From the NCBI GenBank assembly GCA_021029095.1, contig JAJOHG010000003.1, forward strand, positions 992,001 through 1,056,000: 64,000 bases of DNA, read 5' to 3'. Positions 11,964-24,200 of this stretch are shown piece after piece. Both the position numbers and the translations under genes were made by a program. Numbering within the stretch: position 1 is the first letter of the stretch; each line of letters starts with the position of its first letter. A model generated the notes under the pieces. That model did no database searches, was not told the origin of the DNA, and saw only the letters and a program-made list of their open reading frames with translations. This stretch comes from Phellopilus nigrolimitatus (lineage: Eukaryota > Basidiomycota > Agaricomycetes > Hymenochaetales > Hymenochaetaceae).

Positions 11964-13043
11964 TCAGTTTGCTTCGGAAATCACACGTTTGAGCCATGCC
12001 TGCAAATCCCCGAGCTCTTCGATGCACGCAGTGTGCCCTTCGCCTTCATACGAGTGGAAGGAGAGACCGACCTGGTCCTCGTTCGTCGCTGTTTTCACTC
12101 CTAGGTCTCTTTTGAGGAATTGTGTCGACGCGGTGGCCATATCGAAGCGCACAAGTGGATCGTGCGTGCCATGACCCCAGAAAATAGGGATCAATTTGGC
12201 ATGGTCGGATGCCATCTTGCAGATAGAGGAAATCAGCTTGGGGCTCACCAGCCGACGTAAGCGGATGAGCGGGGTAGCTTACCGCCTTGAACTTGTGTTT
12301 TAAAGGCAACCAACCGCTGAGGCAAGCAATGCCTCCAATCTTCCTCTCGCTCGTCAAACCGGTTAGAAGACTCGTGGCGCCTCCCTGGCTGAAGCCACCG
12401 AGCACAATACGCGAAGCGGGGATGCCGTTGTCAATCTCGGTGCTTATGAGAGTGTTGAGCCCTCGGACGGCTTGCAGCATATTCGACTCGTCTTCTTCTA
12501 ATTTATTGCCTGAAAGAGAAAATGTCGAACCTTCGGAGAAAAAGAGGGCAGTAAGCTCCGGTAGAACTACTATCTGTCAAGCTGGTTGCGTACCAGGCCG
12601 GCATTTCCACGCCATTGTTCGCTGTTATAGGTCGGATAGGGCTGAAAACACGCGTATCAATGCTTTGTGAAAGTACGCTCGCGTAAATACGAAACTGACG
12701 CGTGAGGGAGGACCCATTTGACATGTTGCAGACTATTCTTCTTGAGCATATCCGCGACTGGTTTCCAGCCTGCACCTGTGTCCCCGAGACCATGTACGAA
12801 TATGACAGTAGCGGTATGCTTTGCCGATGCTTCTACGACGAGGTACTTCAACGGTTGGAGTGCTGCCATCTTTGCCTTCGAAGGGTTGATAGTTATATAT
12901 ACGTAGATGATGACTGCGGCTATCGCGGCGAGGCAGGTCGCCAGACGGTACTCAATCGTGGTAAGTAGTTGGAAATAGATTGCCGTTTCCGTTGTCCCAC
13001 TCAGGCTCGTGACCAGCCGCTGGTATTTTGCTATAGCCACCAT
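11964..13043 (-). CDS. APT1: Acyl-protein thioesterase 1 / phospholipase-carboxylesterase, alpha/beta hydrolase
   Basis: Removes palmitate from S-acylated proteins. The core is clear: HTATVIFVHGLGDTGAGW near the N-terminus, nucleophile elbow GGFSQGG, catalytic Asp in GHGTHDPLV and catalytic His in EGEGHTAC, ending in LQAWLKRVISEAN and stop at 11964. Exons are joined by short introns (for example TG|GTACGC...AG|G TTC near 12590-12530, and GCG|GTAAGC...AAG|ATG near 12283-12215). The conventional start is ATG 12869 (MAALQPLKYLVVEASAK). The frame stays open to ATG 13043 and adds about 58 residues with a hydrophobic helix (LATCLAAIAAVIIYVYITI), a possible signal anchor. One extra base in the TTT run (plus-strand aaa 12513-12515) breaks the frame between WFDIFS and SGNKLEEDES; removing it restores continuity. 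The gene is divergent from TRM10. Confidence 0.88.
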
Positions 13044-13118
13044 AGACTATTATTCAACCCACTCAAGACCTTCTCCCAACGACCGTGGGGGCTAAATACG
13101 AGCTTGCGTTTCACTAAG

Positions 13119-14348
13119 ATGTCTGTTACTCAGGAGGTCAAGGACAATGCCGTCAACGTGTCTGGCATCAATGGAGCATCATCCAGTGCAATAAATTCGA
13201 CTTCTAGTTCATCTGCGCAGGACAATCCACACGCCGACATACCCGAGATTGTGCCACAATCTCTTTCGAAGAACGCCCAGAAAAAGGCTGCGAAGGCAGG
13301 ATACCTTGCAGAGAAGAAGCTCGAACGACGCGCTCGCGAAAAGGCTGCGAAAAAGGAGAAAAAACGCGAGAAGAGGGAAAGGGAAGCCGCAGGCGATGAT
13401 GAGGATGAGGAGGATGAGCCGAGGAGAAAGAAAGCGAAGAAAAACAGGTCTGCTAGACCGTTTAATGCGCGGATTGTGGTCGATCTTGGATTCGATGAGA
13501 AAATGAATGACAAGGTACGCACATCCAACTTGTCCAACGTGTAAAAAATTCAACTCCTCAATTCTTGCCTAGGAAATATCCTCTTTGAGCGGTCAGCTCG
13601 CATATACCTACAGTGCCAACCGTAAAGCAAACTGTCCGTTTACTTCCTTGCTTTACACAACCCTCAATGGGCGATTACGCACGAGGCTCGACGGTTTAAA
13701 CGATGCTGGATACCGGCGGTGGACAGGCACAGAATGGTGGGAAGAAGGCTATGATCATTTGTGGGCGGAAAAAGCGGAAGAGAGTGAAGGTAAAGATGGA
13801 AAACCGGATGAGACCCGGAAGAGAAATGAGCGGTCTAGGAGTGACAAGGACAAGGTAGTATATTTGACGGCTGACGCGGATGAAGAGCTTGAGGAGCTGA
13901 AGGAGGGCGAAACATACATTATTGGAGGTATATGCGACCACAATCGCTACAAAGTACGTTTTTCCCGTACTACAGTACTAGATTTCGATTCTACTAATGC
14001 CAAACTAAACCCCTCTAGAACTTGTGTCAGAATAAAGCTGTCGAGACCGGTATTCGTTCCGCTCGCCTTCCCATAGGGAAATATCTCGCAGAAATGACGA
14101 CACGCAAGGTCCTCACAGTAAATCAGGTTTTCGAGATTTTGGTGCATTGGACGGAGAGTAGGAATTGGGAAGAGGCACTGTATAGCGTGATGCCGAAACG
14201 CAAATTTCAGCAGTCTCATAAGCCTCAGTCTGCAAATCCAGTTCAGGAGAAGGAAACGGGCATTAGCGAAAAAGATGCCCCCCGGAAAGTCGAGTCAGAT
14301 GGATTAACGGAAAGTCAAATGGTCGGTGAGGAAAGTTACAGCGTATAA
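13119..14348 (+). CDS. TRM10: tRNA (guanine(9)-N1)-methyltransferase
   Basis: Methylates N1 of G9 in tRNAs with SAM; a SPOUT-fold enzyme. Three exons, 13119-13514, 13573-13953 and 14019-14348, give about 368 residues. The N-terminal part is a basic, Lys/Arg-rich region (KNAQKKAAKAGYLAEKKLE onward) typical of tRNA-binding extensions. The catalytic domain starts at RIVVDLGFDEKMNDKEI and contains QLAYTYSANRKA, EGETYIIGGICDHNRYK and ARLPIGKYLAEMTTRKVLTV, which are conserved Trm10 signatures including the Asp of the GGICDHNR loop. ATG 13119 is the first in-frame start. Length and domain order are normal. Its 5' end lies 75 bp from the longest possible start of the divergent thioesterase gene, so they may share a promoter. 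Confidence 0.95.
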
Positions 14349-14410
14349 GATTGACCTATGTATAGTAAAAATTACCATAACCACTTTCGTACTAGCATAT
14401 CGAGAAACTC

Positions 14411-15929
14411 TCAGCTAAGAACATCTATGAGATTTGTTTTCCCTGTCCCTCGTTCAAGAGGCTTCGGTTGATCTGGGGCTGGCTTCCAGCCAATCTATAA
14501 AGGAAACATGGTAAGAATTAGATCTTCAAGAGAGTTGAACTATGCACGTACGACAAAGATGACCTGGAAGGTTGCTGGGACTGTACCGTCTTTATTCCCA
14601 TGTAACTCTGTGCAGACAATCAAGCTGAGTAGGAACATGGCATAATCTAAACGCCCACCCTTGTAAATGGCAGATGCGGCCGCTAGAGTGTCACGGTGGA
14701 TAAAATGCCGCCTAGCAGAAGTCGATTATATAGTAATGGCACATTGAGGTAGAGATAAAGCATATCTTACCGGCCTAAGATGGCATTGTTTTCACCCATA
14801 TCCTTCAAGTCTTCCATCAATTCCCACATACTAGGATACACAACCTTCACTTCATCGACATCAACAGTTAGGAGGGTGAAGCCGGCCCTTCCCATAAGGT
14901 TGGACATGTCGCTATTTCCTGTGATAAGATACTCGAATGAGGCGCAAAAAAACACCAAGAGAAAAAAAAAGGGGGGTAGCGGACCAGTCATAGGAGAAAC
15001 ATGAGGGGAAATACCGCCCTCTCGCTCATTTTCGGCAAGTTGAAGAGAAGTTCTTCACATTTATTATAAAGGTCAGCGAATGTGGCCACGAACCAGCTAA
15101 CTTGAAGAGCGTGCCTTAGTTCGAACAGCGTTTCTCCTCCGAATAAGGCACCCAGAAACACGCCATCAGGCTTTAGAGCCTCTCGGATCTGCACGAGTAC
15201 GCCTTATATGACAATAAATTGAGTTTCCGTTACTCGTCAGATAGTGCTGTCTCTGACCAGGCAGATCGTTGGCCCAGTGTAAACTCAAACACGATACGAC
15301 AGCCTCTTGAGAGTTGGGCTCGATAACTCGTAAAAGGCTCTCTTCGTCGCATTGCATCCTTTCCACCTCAACTGTAACAATACCATGAGGTGAAGGAAGC
15401 TGCATGATGGGGAAACGGAGACATACTAGCGTATTCCTCATTTCCGTCACGTTGGAGGTTCTTTTCTTGTGCAAATAGAAGTGCAATGCAACAATTAAGT
15501 CTTTACAATCCTCGTTACAAGACAAGGCACCTCACGACTTAAGTCAAGCATGAGAGATTTGCCTGCATTCTCTGGTTCCAAAAGCCTGGAGAAATGGCCT
15601 GCCCCAGCTCCAAGATCGAGGACCGTCTTGAACGACCGTTTTATATCCTACACAAGCTTGTCTGAAATTGAGCTTCAAGAAAGCCCCAACATGCTCACCA
15701 AGAACCGTTCCATCATTCTGTCTGCGATCTCGTCACGGACATAGTCGACTGTCCGGCTTCTTTCGCCTCCGTCGCGAGTAGCAGCACGGTCCTTCTGCAA
15801 CCGCTTCGCATTACGGTCGAAGACTTGGAAGGGTCCGACAGTGTACGGATTTACAGAGCTCGCGCTTCCCGCGACAGCAGCAAAGGAACGTGTTTTTGAA
15901 GTATGAGTGAATTGTCGAACAGCCTTCAT
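14411..15929 (-). CDS. NDUFAF5: NDUFAF5-type methyltransferase-fold complex I assembly factor, mitochondrial
   Basis: Arginine hydroxylase acting on NDUFS7 during assembly of mitochondrial complex I; it has a SAM-methyltransferase fold. Start 15929 gives [16 protein letters not shown], a good mitochondrial presequence; an in-frame ATG at 16019 would extend it. Recognisable segments in order: [51 protein letters not shown] (SAM-binding loop), [22 protein letters not shown] core, [44 protein letters not shown], and the C-terminal [19 protein letters not shown]. There are about eight exons. The intron at 15114-15053 seems to use a GC donor (CTA AG|GCACGC), since only this joins FELR to TSLQLAE as in the family. 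The exact splice at about 15535-15380 is less sure. The gene is divergent from the C2H2 gene. Confidence 0.9.
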
Positions 15930-16126
15930 GACAGTCAGTTGAGTTGAAAGCAAAAGTCCATGTTTGGGTTTGACACCGGTGCAACTACGCTTGACTCTTC
16001 CTCCCACCTTCAGCGCCACGCTTCACTCGATTTTGTGATCTCTAGATGCACAAAGACACAAAATTCTTGTCTCACTAGGCCATCGCGAGCTCTCATATTG
16101 GAACCGAGAAAACGTGACTCGACAAG

Positions 16127-19100
16127 ATGGCGTCTGGCAGTGGGAATGGGTCCAATGCGTTCAACAACTCCAATAGCATTACAGCCGCTTCCGTCAATAG
16201 CGGTCAGGGTCAACTAAGCATAAGCCAATATCTCGAAAACCAGCGGAGGATTGAAGATGCGAAAAGGAGATTGGCAGCATTCGAGGCCCAAAATACTCAG
16301 CGTATGTTGCAGGACCTACAAAAGCAAGCCGTGGAAGGAAGACATGCAGAGTGAGCACAAGCCTTCTTTTACTTGTTTTCAACGTAACATTAATCATCAG
16401 CCAGACTTGCTATACAAGCTTTACAAAGTGGAGCACTGCGTGTAGCGGACTTAATGAGAATGAGCACGGGTCCAAGAGCTATACAGTATCCTGGCATTCC
16501 AACCGAGAAACCGACAACAAGTAGCTTTCCTTCTACAAGTGCTGGGAACGCATACGCTGGTGGCAACAGGTCCCAACAACATGGGGCGCAGTTTCCGAAT
16601 TCCCATCAGCAACCTTATGCGATTCCTCGCAATGTCCAACATCATCCTGGACAACTTTCCAATCAGACAACTTCTGGTCATGGACAGGCGTATCATGCGA
16701 GCTCGCAAACTCGAAATGCGCATCGCACAAACGCCTCAGCTGGAAGGCACTCCATTCAGCTTCCGGTGGCGTACGCGGTACCGCAGCAGTTTCGGACAAT
16801 GTCGCCATTTCCGGCAATGTCTGGTATACAGGAGCAAGATGCTCAAAGTACCTTGCCCCAGGAGGACTCAATCCATTGGACGAACAGTAGTATGTGGTTG
16901 TTATCCTAACTGGCTGTTTTGAGAAAGCTAAATTCATCGTTATACGCTAGCATCGGGCGCATCGACTTTGCGTCCGCCCAGCGCTCAAGTGGTGTCTAAT
17001 CCTGGAGCAACTCAAGGATCACCGGACCTGTCGACGCAGTCTTTTGCACATCACAACGATAATTCGTTGAGCGCATCCACTTCGCGTCCGCTCAGCGCTC
17101 AAATGATGTTTGATTTCGGAGCAGTTCAAGCATCATCGGGCCTTCCGACCTATTCTGCTGCACAACTCACCAATAGCTCTTCTCTTGCTGGGGCTTTGGA
17201 TAGCCATCCAAACTCTGAAATCCATAACAATAATTATACCAGTTACTTGCCAACAATGGACGTGTCGCAGTCAGCTACGCAGCGTGCCCCTGGATCATTT
17301 TCTGGAGATTACGGAACCTCAGTAGACAAACGCACTCCGACTTCTGTAGAAACTGCTTCAGCCAACATAAACAGACCCGCTCAAAACGTGTCTGCTAACA
17401 CACAGCGACCTTCCGTTCAAGGTGCATCAATCACCAGTCGGGACCATACTATGCAGGAAATATCCGCTAGTGTACGCAATTTCTCGGCATCTACTGCAAC
17501 TGCACAAGGCACATCATCCAATGATCTGAGAACTTCCTTGCAAAGCGCGGATCTACAGAAGCCTATGCAGAACATATTCGCTGAATTTCAGCAGACACAA
17601 CAGACACAACCACCACCAGCTGGTAGAAACGGCTCACAGTCTGCCGCCGTAGTAGGGCTTTTTGTCCTCTTTTTGCATATCTAATCTAATCTGAAGTATC
17701 CAGGCCTCCAGGGGAGCTCTACATGCTTATGTTAACTTTGAACGGAACTCATCAAATAACCAAGGCTCGAGTTCTGTTCAAAATCCGCAAAACATGTCTT
17801 ATGTTCCAGCCACTTTGTCATCTAATACAACAGTGCCTCCTGTTCCGGTTATGTCGACTTTTCCCACGCCCACGAGCACAACTGTGCAGCCACAGTCTCA
17901 ATTTGCGGCTCAGTCTGGTATCGCAAGCTCATCAGGATCAACACCATTGTCAGCAACGTCGGGTAATATATACCGCGCTAGTGCCGCTCAGATGCCGTTC
18001 CAAGTGAACGTAGGCCCACAGTCAAGACAGTCCGGGTTTCCTAGATCGGATATCAATTATGGCATAAACGCCACCGGAATGCAAAACGTAAACGTAAGAT
18101 ACGAATTTTTTCGCTTGTGAATCATAGCTCCTAATGTGCCCCGTTTAGGCTACTGCTTATTCCACAATGTATGGACCGCATGCACATTACCGAAACATAT
18201 CGATGGGTCAGGCCCCGAACCTTGCTGCCAACCCTGTAACCCCGTCTTCGAATCGAACCAGGGTGTCTCTTCGGCGCCGATTACACCAGCTAGCGCAGAT
18301 AAGAAGCGTCTCGCACTGGACATACTTCGCGCTTTAGGTCCTCCGTCGGCGAAGCGCAAGGCAACGACCCCGCCTTCATCAGCATCGTCGAGCGACGAAC
18401 CAGAGCCGGCGGCGAAGAGGCAGGCCATCGAACGTCCTCTGACCCCGCAGCAAGAACAAGCAGTGATTGAACTTGATAGCTCTGAGGAGGTCGAGAATGA
18501 GGTGTCTCTAATTGATGCTGTCGCAGGGTCCGAAGCAATGGCGGATATAGCGATGGCGCAGAGTCCTGTTCCCGAAGCTGCTGATGGTATGCTAGAGCAA
18601 CTACCGTGAGTAGTCAATTAACTCGTTAGACAAAGGTTAATATTCTGATGCCTGTATCTTAGTGTTGGTGTGCCCGACATGGATACGGCGCTACGTCCAT
18701 TCGAAGAATCAACAAGTCCGTTGTTTCTGCCCTCCCCGGGTCCTTCTTCAGAAGTACCATCGATAGCAGACAGCAGACATACTTCACATTTTGCTCCGAC
18801 TTCATCTTCAACCAGTGGTTTGAAATCTGTACCAGGACCAACTCCAGGATTGTCTGTCTCTGTCGAAGTCACGCCTCTTTCGCCAACTTTAAGGCAGCGT
18901 TTCAGACGCCGATTGCCTGTTGTTGAGGTTGTAATACCAGGCTCCAATGCAAAATCACTTGGAAGTGCAAGTGCGACTGCTGAAGATGGTTCGTAAACGT
19001 TGGTCACCGCTTTTATAATTCGTAACTTCCTTAACTTTCATTTATTTTCATGTGGTAGGAGAGCATCTCCGTTTAGGTACCTATTGCATTTTATCCCTGT

Positions 19101-20344
19101 ATTGCATCCATTGACATATCTGGTTTTGATGTATCTTTTGCAAGCGCGAGCCACTGCCGATATCGCTGCTTCGCGATTGCGAAAACGTCCATGCTTATGG
19201 AATGCTTGCTCAAGTGTTTCAAACTCTGCAAACAATCTGAGAGAACACGTCAAAGACCATGTGGACTTGCAAACGCAGGAGGTGAGCAATCGCCTGATCG
19301 GTCTCTTATCATCTTTTATTTTTAACTACATTCTCTCAAACGCGGCAGAATATTCACCCATGCCAATGGAGCGATTGTGTCCGACGGTTCAAGACTGCAG
19401 ATGTCTTGTTTCAGCATTTGCAAAATCATGTCCGGAGAACCATCTTCTGCGCTTACCAAGGTCATTCATCTTCACAGTACACCTGATAAAGCTTGAGAAC
19501 TAACGGCGATTCCAGGGTGCGACGAGAAATTCAAGCTCCCAACGGAATTGCAGACGCACGTCGAAACCAAGCACGGAAAGGACAGCAAGCTAAGGCCTCT
19601 CACCATACCTTTCCAGCACGTAGGCTTCAAGCGAATGCCTCCTCTTCAGACGATGTTCTCCTACCATGATGTGCACCTGCCTGTACAAATGTACCGCACT
19701 ACCAAGGAACGGAGAGCGAAATTCGGTCCTTGGGTTCGTAAAGAAAAACAGACCCAGCCTTGACAGGGAGACCTGACCCACTTTTCACGTAGGTTGTGAA
19801 GAACATGTTCGGTGCCGTGAACCTCGGTATGCCAAAACACGACGCTCGATACCCGCTTCGCGGAGGTCGTCGCCGCGAGGATGTGAAGCAGGATGGCGGA
19901 GAGAGGAAACAAGCGGGTGACTGGCATGACAAATTTGACTTTATGGAGCCATGGTCCGCGACTTATCCTTCGAGCTGCGAGGATTTGGAGTCCTTCAAGG
20001 TTACCGAATCTCTTCACAACGGTCTATTACTCGCGCCCGACATTGACGGACCGCAGGGCCCACTGGAGGAGCAGTATTTCACGTCTTTGACTAGACGATT
20101 AAAGGAGGGTGATATTCAGCAATGCATGATCAAGGCAGAAGCAGATTGGGAGGAGGAACCGGAACATGAAGAGGTCAAAGAAGAGGAACCGGAAGTTGGC
20201 CTTTCCGCTGTAGCATCATCGCCGAACGTACATCAAGAGTCGCTCCAGCGCGACGATGATGCACCTGGTATTTCTCTCGGCACTGAAAATTCTGTCTCGA
20301 ATAACAACAATGTAGTTGAAGGCATGATTACCGGGGAAAGTTAA
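16127..20344 (+). CDS. C2H2 zinc-finger protein, three fingers, probable transcription regulator
   Basis: Starts at ATG 16127 (MASGSGNGSNAF). A coiled-coil-like helix (SQYLENQRRIEDAKRRLAAF) follows, then a long Ser/Thr/Gln/Asn-rich region of exons 2-5, then three consecutive C2H2 fingers: CLWNAC...H(x3)H near 19186-19262, CQWSDC...HLQNH near 19358-19430, and CAYQGC...HVETKH split by an intron near 19457-19577. The first two are C-x4-C-x12-H-x3-H and the third ends H-x4-H. The C-terminus is acidic (EEEPEHEEVKEEEPEV). An 18-nt microexon at 19059-19076 (encoding the EHLRL segment) joins the two halves. The frame breaks at the GGG run 18261-18263: ATAYSTMYGPHAHY...SSNRTR continues as GVSSAPITPASADKK only if one G is added. 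Target genes cannot be inferred. Confidence 0.8.
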
Positions 20345-21297
20345 AGAGCTGTATTTTGGATGTTTCATTGTCTCGGTATTCAATGCGTAACATCTTTTTG
20401 AATCCCATCTTATGAGCCTGTCGTTGGTGGAGGCGAGGAGAGGCAGGTTAATCACTCAATGGGAAGCGAAGAAAGTCTAGGTTCGCTAAGTCCAGCTCTT
20501 GTTTCTCGTCGAAGAGTAACCAAAGTGTAACGGAGCATCAGCATCCTCAAATTTTGTCCAGAAAATTCGAGGAGGCTTTCTTAAATCTTCGTTCGTTCAT
20601 TAGCAACGAGCGTCATATGGACTTCAATAAACACTCGCAGGCGCTCCAAATGGCAATCCGTTGCCCAAATATGGTACTTAATCCTTATTGCGCACGAAAA
20701 CTGTGATAAAATGGCAAGGAAAGTCCGGTACAGAATGTTCATATCCATATTTATGCAATGGAAAAGGGCGAGTAACATAGACATACAGGGCTATAGACAG
20801 AATATACGTTATACGTGCGCAATGTATGAGTGATATGATTGATATAGTGGTTGGTTGGTAAAAGGCCCAGAAAGAAGACAAAAGGGATGTATAAAAGCGT
20901 GCTATGCAAAAACTAAGAGACGAAACGCAATGGAGTGAAACAACACGAGAAATACGTCAGTGGGGGTAAAGTGCAGACAGTCAAGGGTCAGGTGAATAGA
21001 TCGAAAGACGGGAGTAGCAGAGCAGTATGGACAATTGGAGTGAGATGGGTAGCGCAGATGACGGATTGTATTATGGTTGCAGATTGAATACGTTGCATCA
21101 GCGGAGTGAGGAGACGACGATGATGGTGGAGAAATAAAGACGATTGCCAAAGGATATAAAGATCAAAAAGGTCCAAACAGAAAAGAGGAGCGAGACTGGA
21201 ACGGATAAAAAAAGATGCTGCGAGAAATTGCTTGAAAAATACATATAGGATTGCAAATGCATGTCATAGACGATCTTGAGAGCTTGCACAAGCCAAA
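20345..21297. other. Convergent intergenic region
   Basis: Between the stop codons of the C2H2 gene (+) and the Scw1-like gene (-), so mainly two 3' untranslated regions. It is AT-rich, with A-rich and T-rich tracts near 21120-21300. No coding sequence or RNA gene was recognised. Confidence 0.5.
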
Positions 21298-24200
21298 TTA
21301 GCCTGCACGAGTCGCTTCTAGGCTCGGCGTGGTCGACAGGTTATTGTTAGACTGGAAAGAATCAGCCGAATCGGAAGGCGTCGACTGCGGCGCCATGTCA
21401 GGCGGTGTAGAAGAGCCAAAAGGCGAAAACGAGAGGTGAAGCCTTGGCTACCAATCCTGGATAGGCTTGGTGCACTCGGTTGTGAAGTGTAACCAAAGCC
21501 TGTCGAAGGAGGAGGGGAAAAGAAGCGAGGCGGTGGAGGAGATGAGGCAAAGAAGGGCGACGTGACTTCATTTGTGTCCCGACGAGGCCCTCTAATGGCG
21601 CTCATGTCAACCGACAAGATACCCGCGTTAGATTGTCTATGCGAAAAGGCATCCTGGATGCTCGAAAACGAGCCAGAACCGAAGGACTGCAAGCCTTGCT
21701 GCAGCCCGTTGCCATTGGCCACGTTCGTGGGTGTTCGAACGCCAAGAGGATTCTTGCTGTACGAAAGACGGATTCCACCCTTAACTAAGCCATTGAGGTT
21801 ATGCCCGTACAGTTCGTTCAGTGCTTTCGCGGCATATGAGACGTCTTCGAACTATAAGCAGTCACATAAGTATCATTAATTGGTGTTGTAGCGTAAATAG
21901 ATAAGACGTACCTCTACGAAGCACATCGGCCCGTTGCTCTTTTGACGAAAACAGAGCTTACGGTATCCAGGACATCGCGCAAAGAGGCTTCGTAGACTCT
22001 CTTCGAGAAAGTTCGGCTGGCTTCCCGGGATCGGCGAAGTTGGCAGGTTCCCCACATACAAAGTATTGATCTGCAAGAACGCATTCGCATAAGTATTCAA
22101 AGTTCAGTGCATAAAGGAAAATTCTTCAAATACGTACTGGAGGATTCTGATCGGACGCGTTCGTCCTCGATCCAGTACCGGAGCTAGCGCCGGAGTTTGG
22201 GGAAGGGAGCTGAGGTGAGATTGTCCCCTGCTGCGAGTCGACATCAATGGCGCCAATGGTTCGTGACACCTCCTCGTCAACACTACTGCTACTTCTCGAG
22301 TCCGAGACGCTGGATGAGCTGGATGTCGGAACGGCAGGTAAACTTTGTCCCTGCGTGTGGAAGGGTTGTTGCTGTTGCTCATTCGTAGGCGAATACGGGC
22401 GTGAGTGAGAGCCCAGAGAAGACATAGAAGGATGGGACGTGAGGGTCATGTTCGACGGCGGCGAAAACAAACTTTCAGGTTCCTGACATAATGCCTTGTC
22501 GATAGTGCCGTTGCGTAAAGTAAACGGTGTAGAATCGGGAGCCGCCTCTGTTGGACTTGATTCGAGGGATGAGGATGGGCGAGCGTTACTTGACATGGTC
22601 GAAATCCCTAGGTTAAGCGGACGCATTGCACCGTTCATGGCAAGGCTGCCAAGTCTGCGGGGACCACCTTGTGCGGAAGCGACAGGCCAACCGTCCGCGA
22701 CGCCAACCATACTCTCTTGCGGAGAGAACGGTTGCGTATTGGGGAACGGGTAACCTCCAATACTTTCCGAGGGAGAAAGGATGGCCGAGCTTAGGGTTCC
22801 CGAGAGCGAAGCATTACGAGGGGGCACGTTGACAGAGTGAAACGCATCGTAAGCCGCCTGGTTGCCGGCACGAAGACGACCGTTTCGCTCTACTTCTCTC
22901 TCCTTCCATCGCTTCTCGCGTTCACGCTCATCATCCTCAAGACGCTCGCGAGCACCACGCGGGCCAAGCATACTCAATGTATTGAGACCATTGGTAAGCG
23001 CGTTAACGGATCCAAAGTCGCGCCGGCGGCGGATTTCGCGATCCTCATCTTGGGACTCCATCCGATCCCGCCGTGTCAACCCGCCAAGTCCCATCGCACC
23101 CAGCGTACCGAGCTCCCGCTCACGAGCAGAAAGCGTTTCCGGTCCAGGACCTGCCCCTGGCGACAACATTCCACTGATATTCTCGCTGATACTGCTCAGG
23201 CTGCCTCCATTCGCCCCATTGATAGCGCTCCCCATCCCACTTCCCATTGCCGAGCTTCCGCCGCCGGGACCTCCAATACTCACACTCAGCGGCGCTCCAA
23301 GCGGCCCTACACCACGCTTCGTGTGTAAGTTCTTCTTCGCCATCTCCGCCTTCAGCACCGCTCCTTTCTCGATATCTACCCTCCGGCCCTGGAGGAGGTC
23401 GCGCGCAGCCAGTGCCTCCGCGCGCGTGCGGAACTTGGCGAAGCCAATGATCTGCTTACGAGGCGGACCGAGATTCGGGCCTTGCGCACCATTCGGGTTA
23501 GCATTAAGACCTGAGGGCATATCAGATGCATCTGCCGATGGCCATGAAGCGGTTGTGCCATCGCGACCATCGACGAGGACACCGCCCTGATTGACAGTGA
23601 CGAGATTGTATGGATCGTTTGCTCCGGCGAAAGGGTAACCTAGTTGGAATGCACCGCGACCAGTAGAGTTGGCAGTGTTCACTGTAGAAGGAGCATTCGT
23701 CCCATATGCTGTCAAGTCCTTGTTAGGGATCTTGAGGGTAGCAGCCTCAAATCCGGAAGAGAAAGTGAACATGTTCTGGAATTCGCGTTCCTTGAAACAA
23801 AAGCATTTGAATAAGCGCGAACTCCAATGCAACTTAGATGTGTGAACAGACCTGCATATCTTCAGGAAATCCAACCACAAATATTGTCGAGATTTCTTCC
23901 TGCTGTGTCGTGACGCTGACACTGCCTATTCCGTTTGCATGGGACAGCGACTGTCCTCCCATCCCATTATTATTCGCATTAAGATGCGGTCCAAAGGGGG
24001 TCTGGGAATGGGCTTGTTGCTGAGCCTGTAGCATACTGCTCACAAACGACTGATTGACGAAACTGTGGAGCTGCTGTTGCTGTTGTTGCTGTTGCTGTTG
24101 CTGCTGCTGGGCTTGCGACGGCCTATTCACTTGGTGTGACTGCAGCAAAGCTGAGTTTGGTGCTGCGCCCGCTCCCGTATTGAATGGATCCATATTTGCG

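Noticed and set aside
12500..12590. Treating GTTCGACATTTTCTCTTTCAG as the 3' end of one larger intron in the thioesterase gene
   Set aside because: The family-conserved W-FDI motif is encoded there and a good donor (TG|GTACGC) pairs with the acceptor just before it; a one-base homopolymer error explains the rest.
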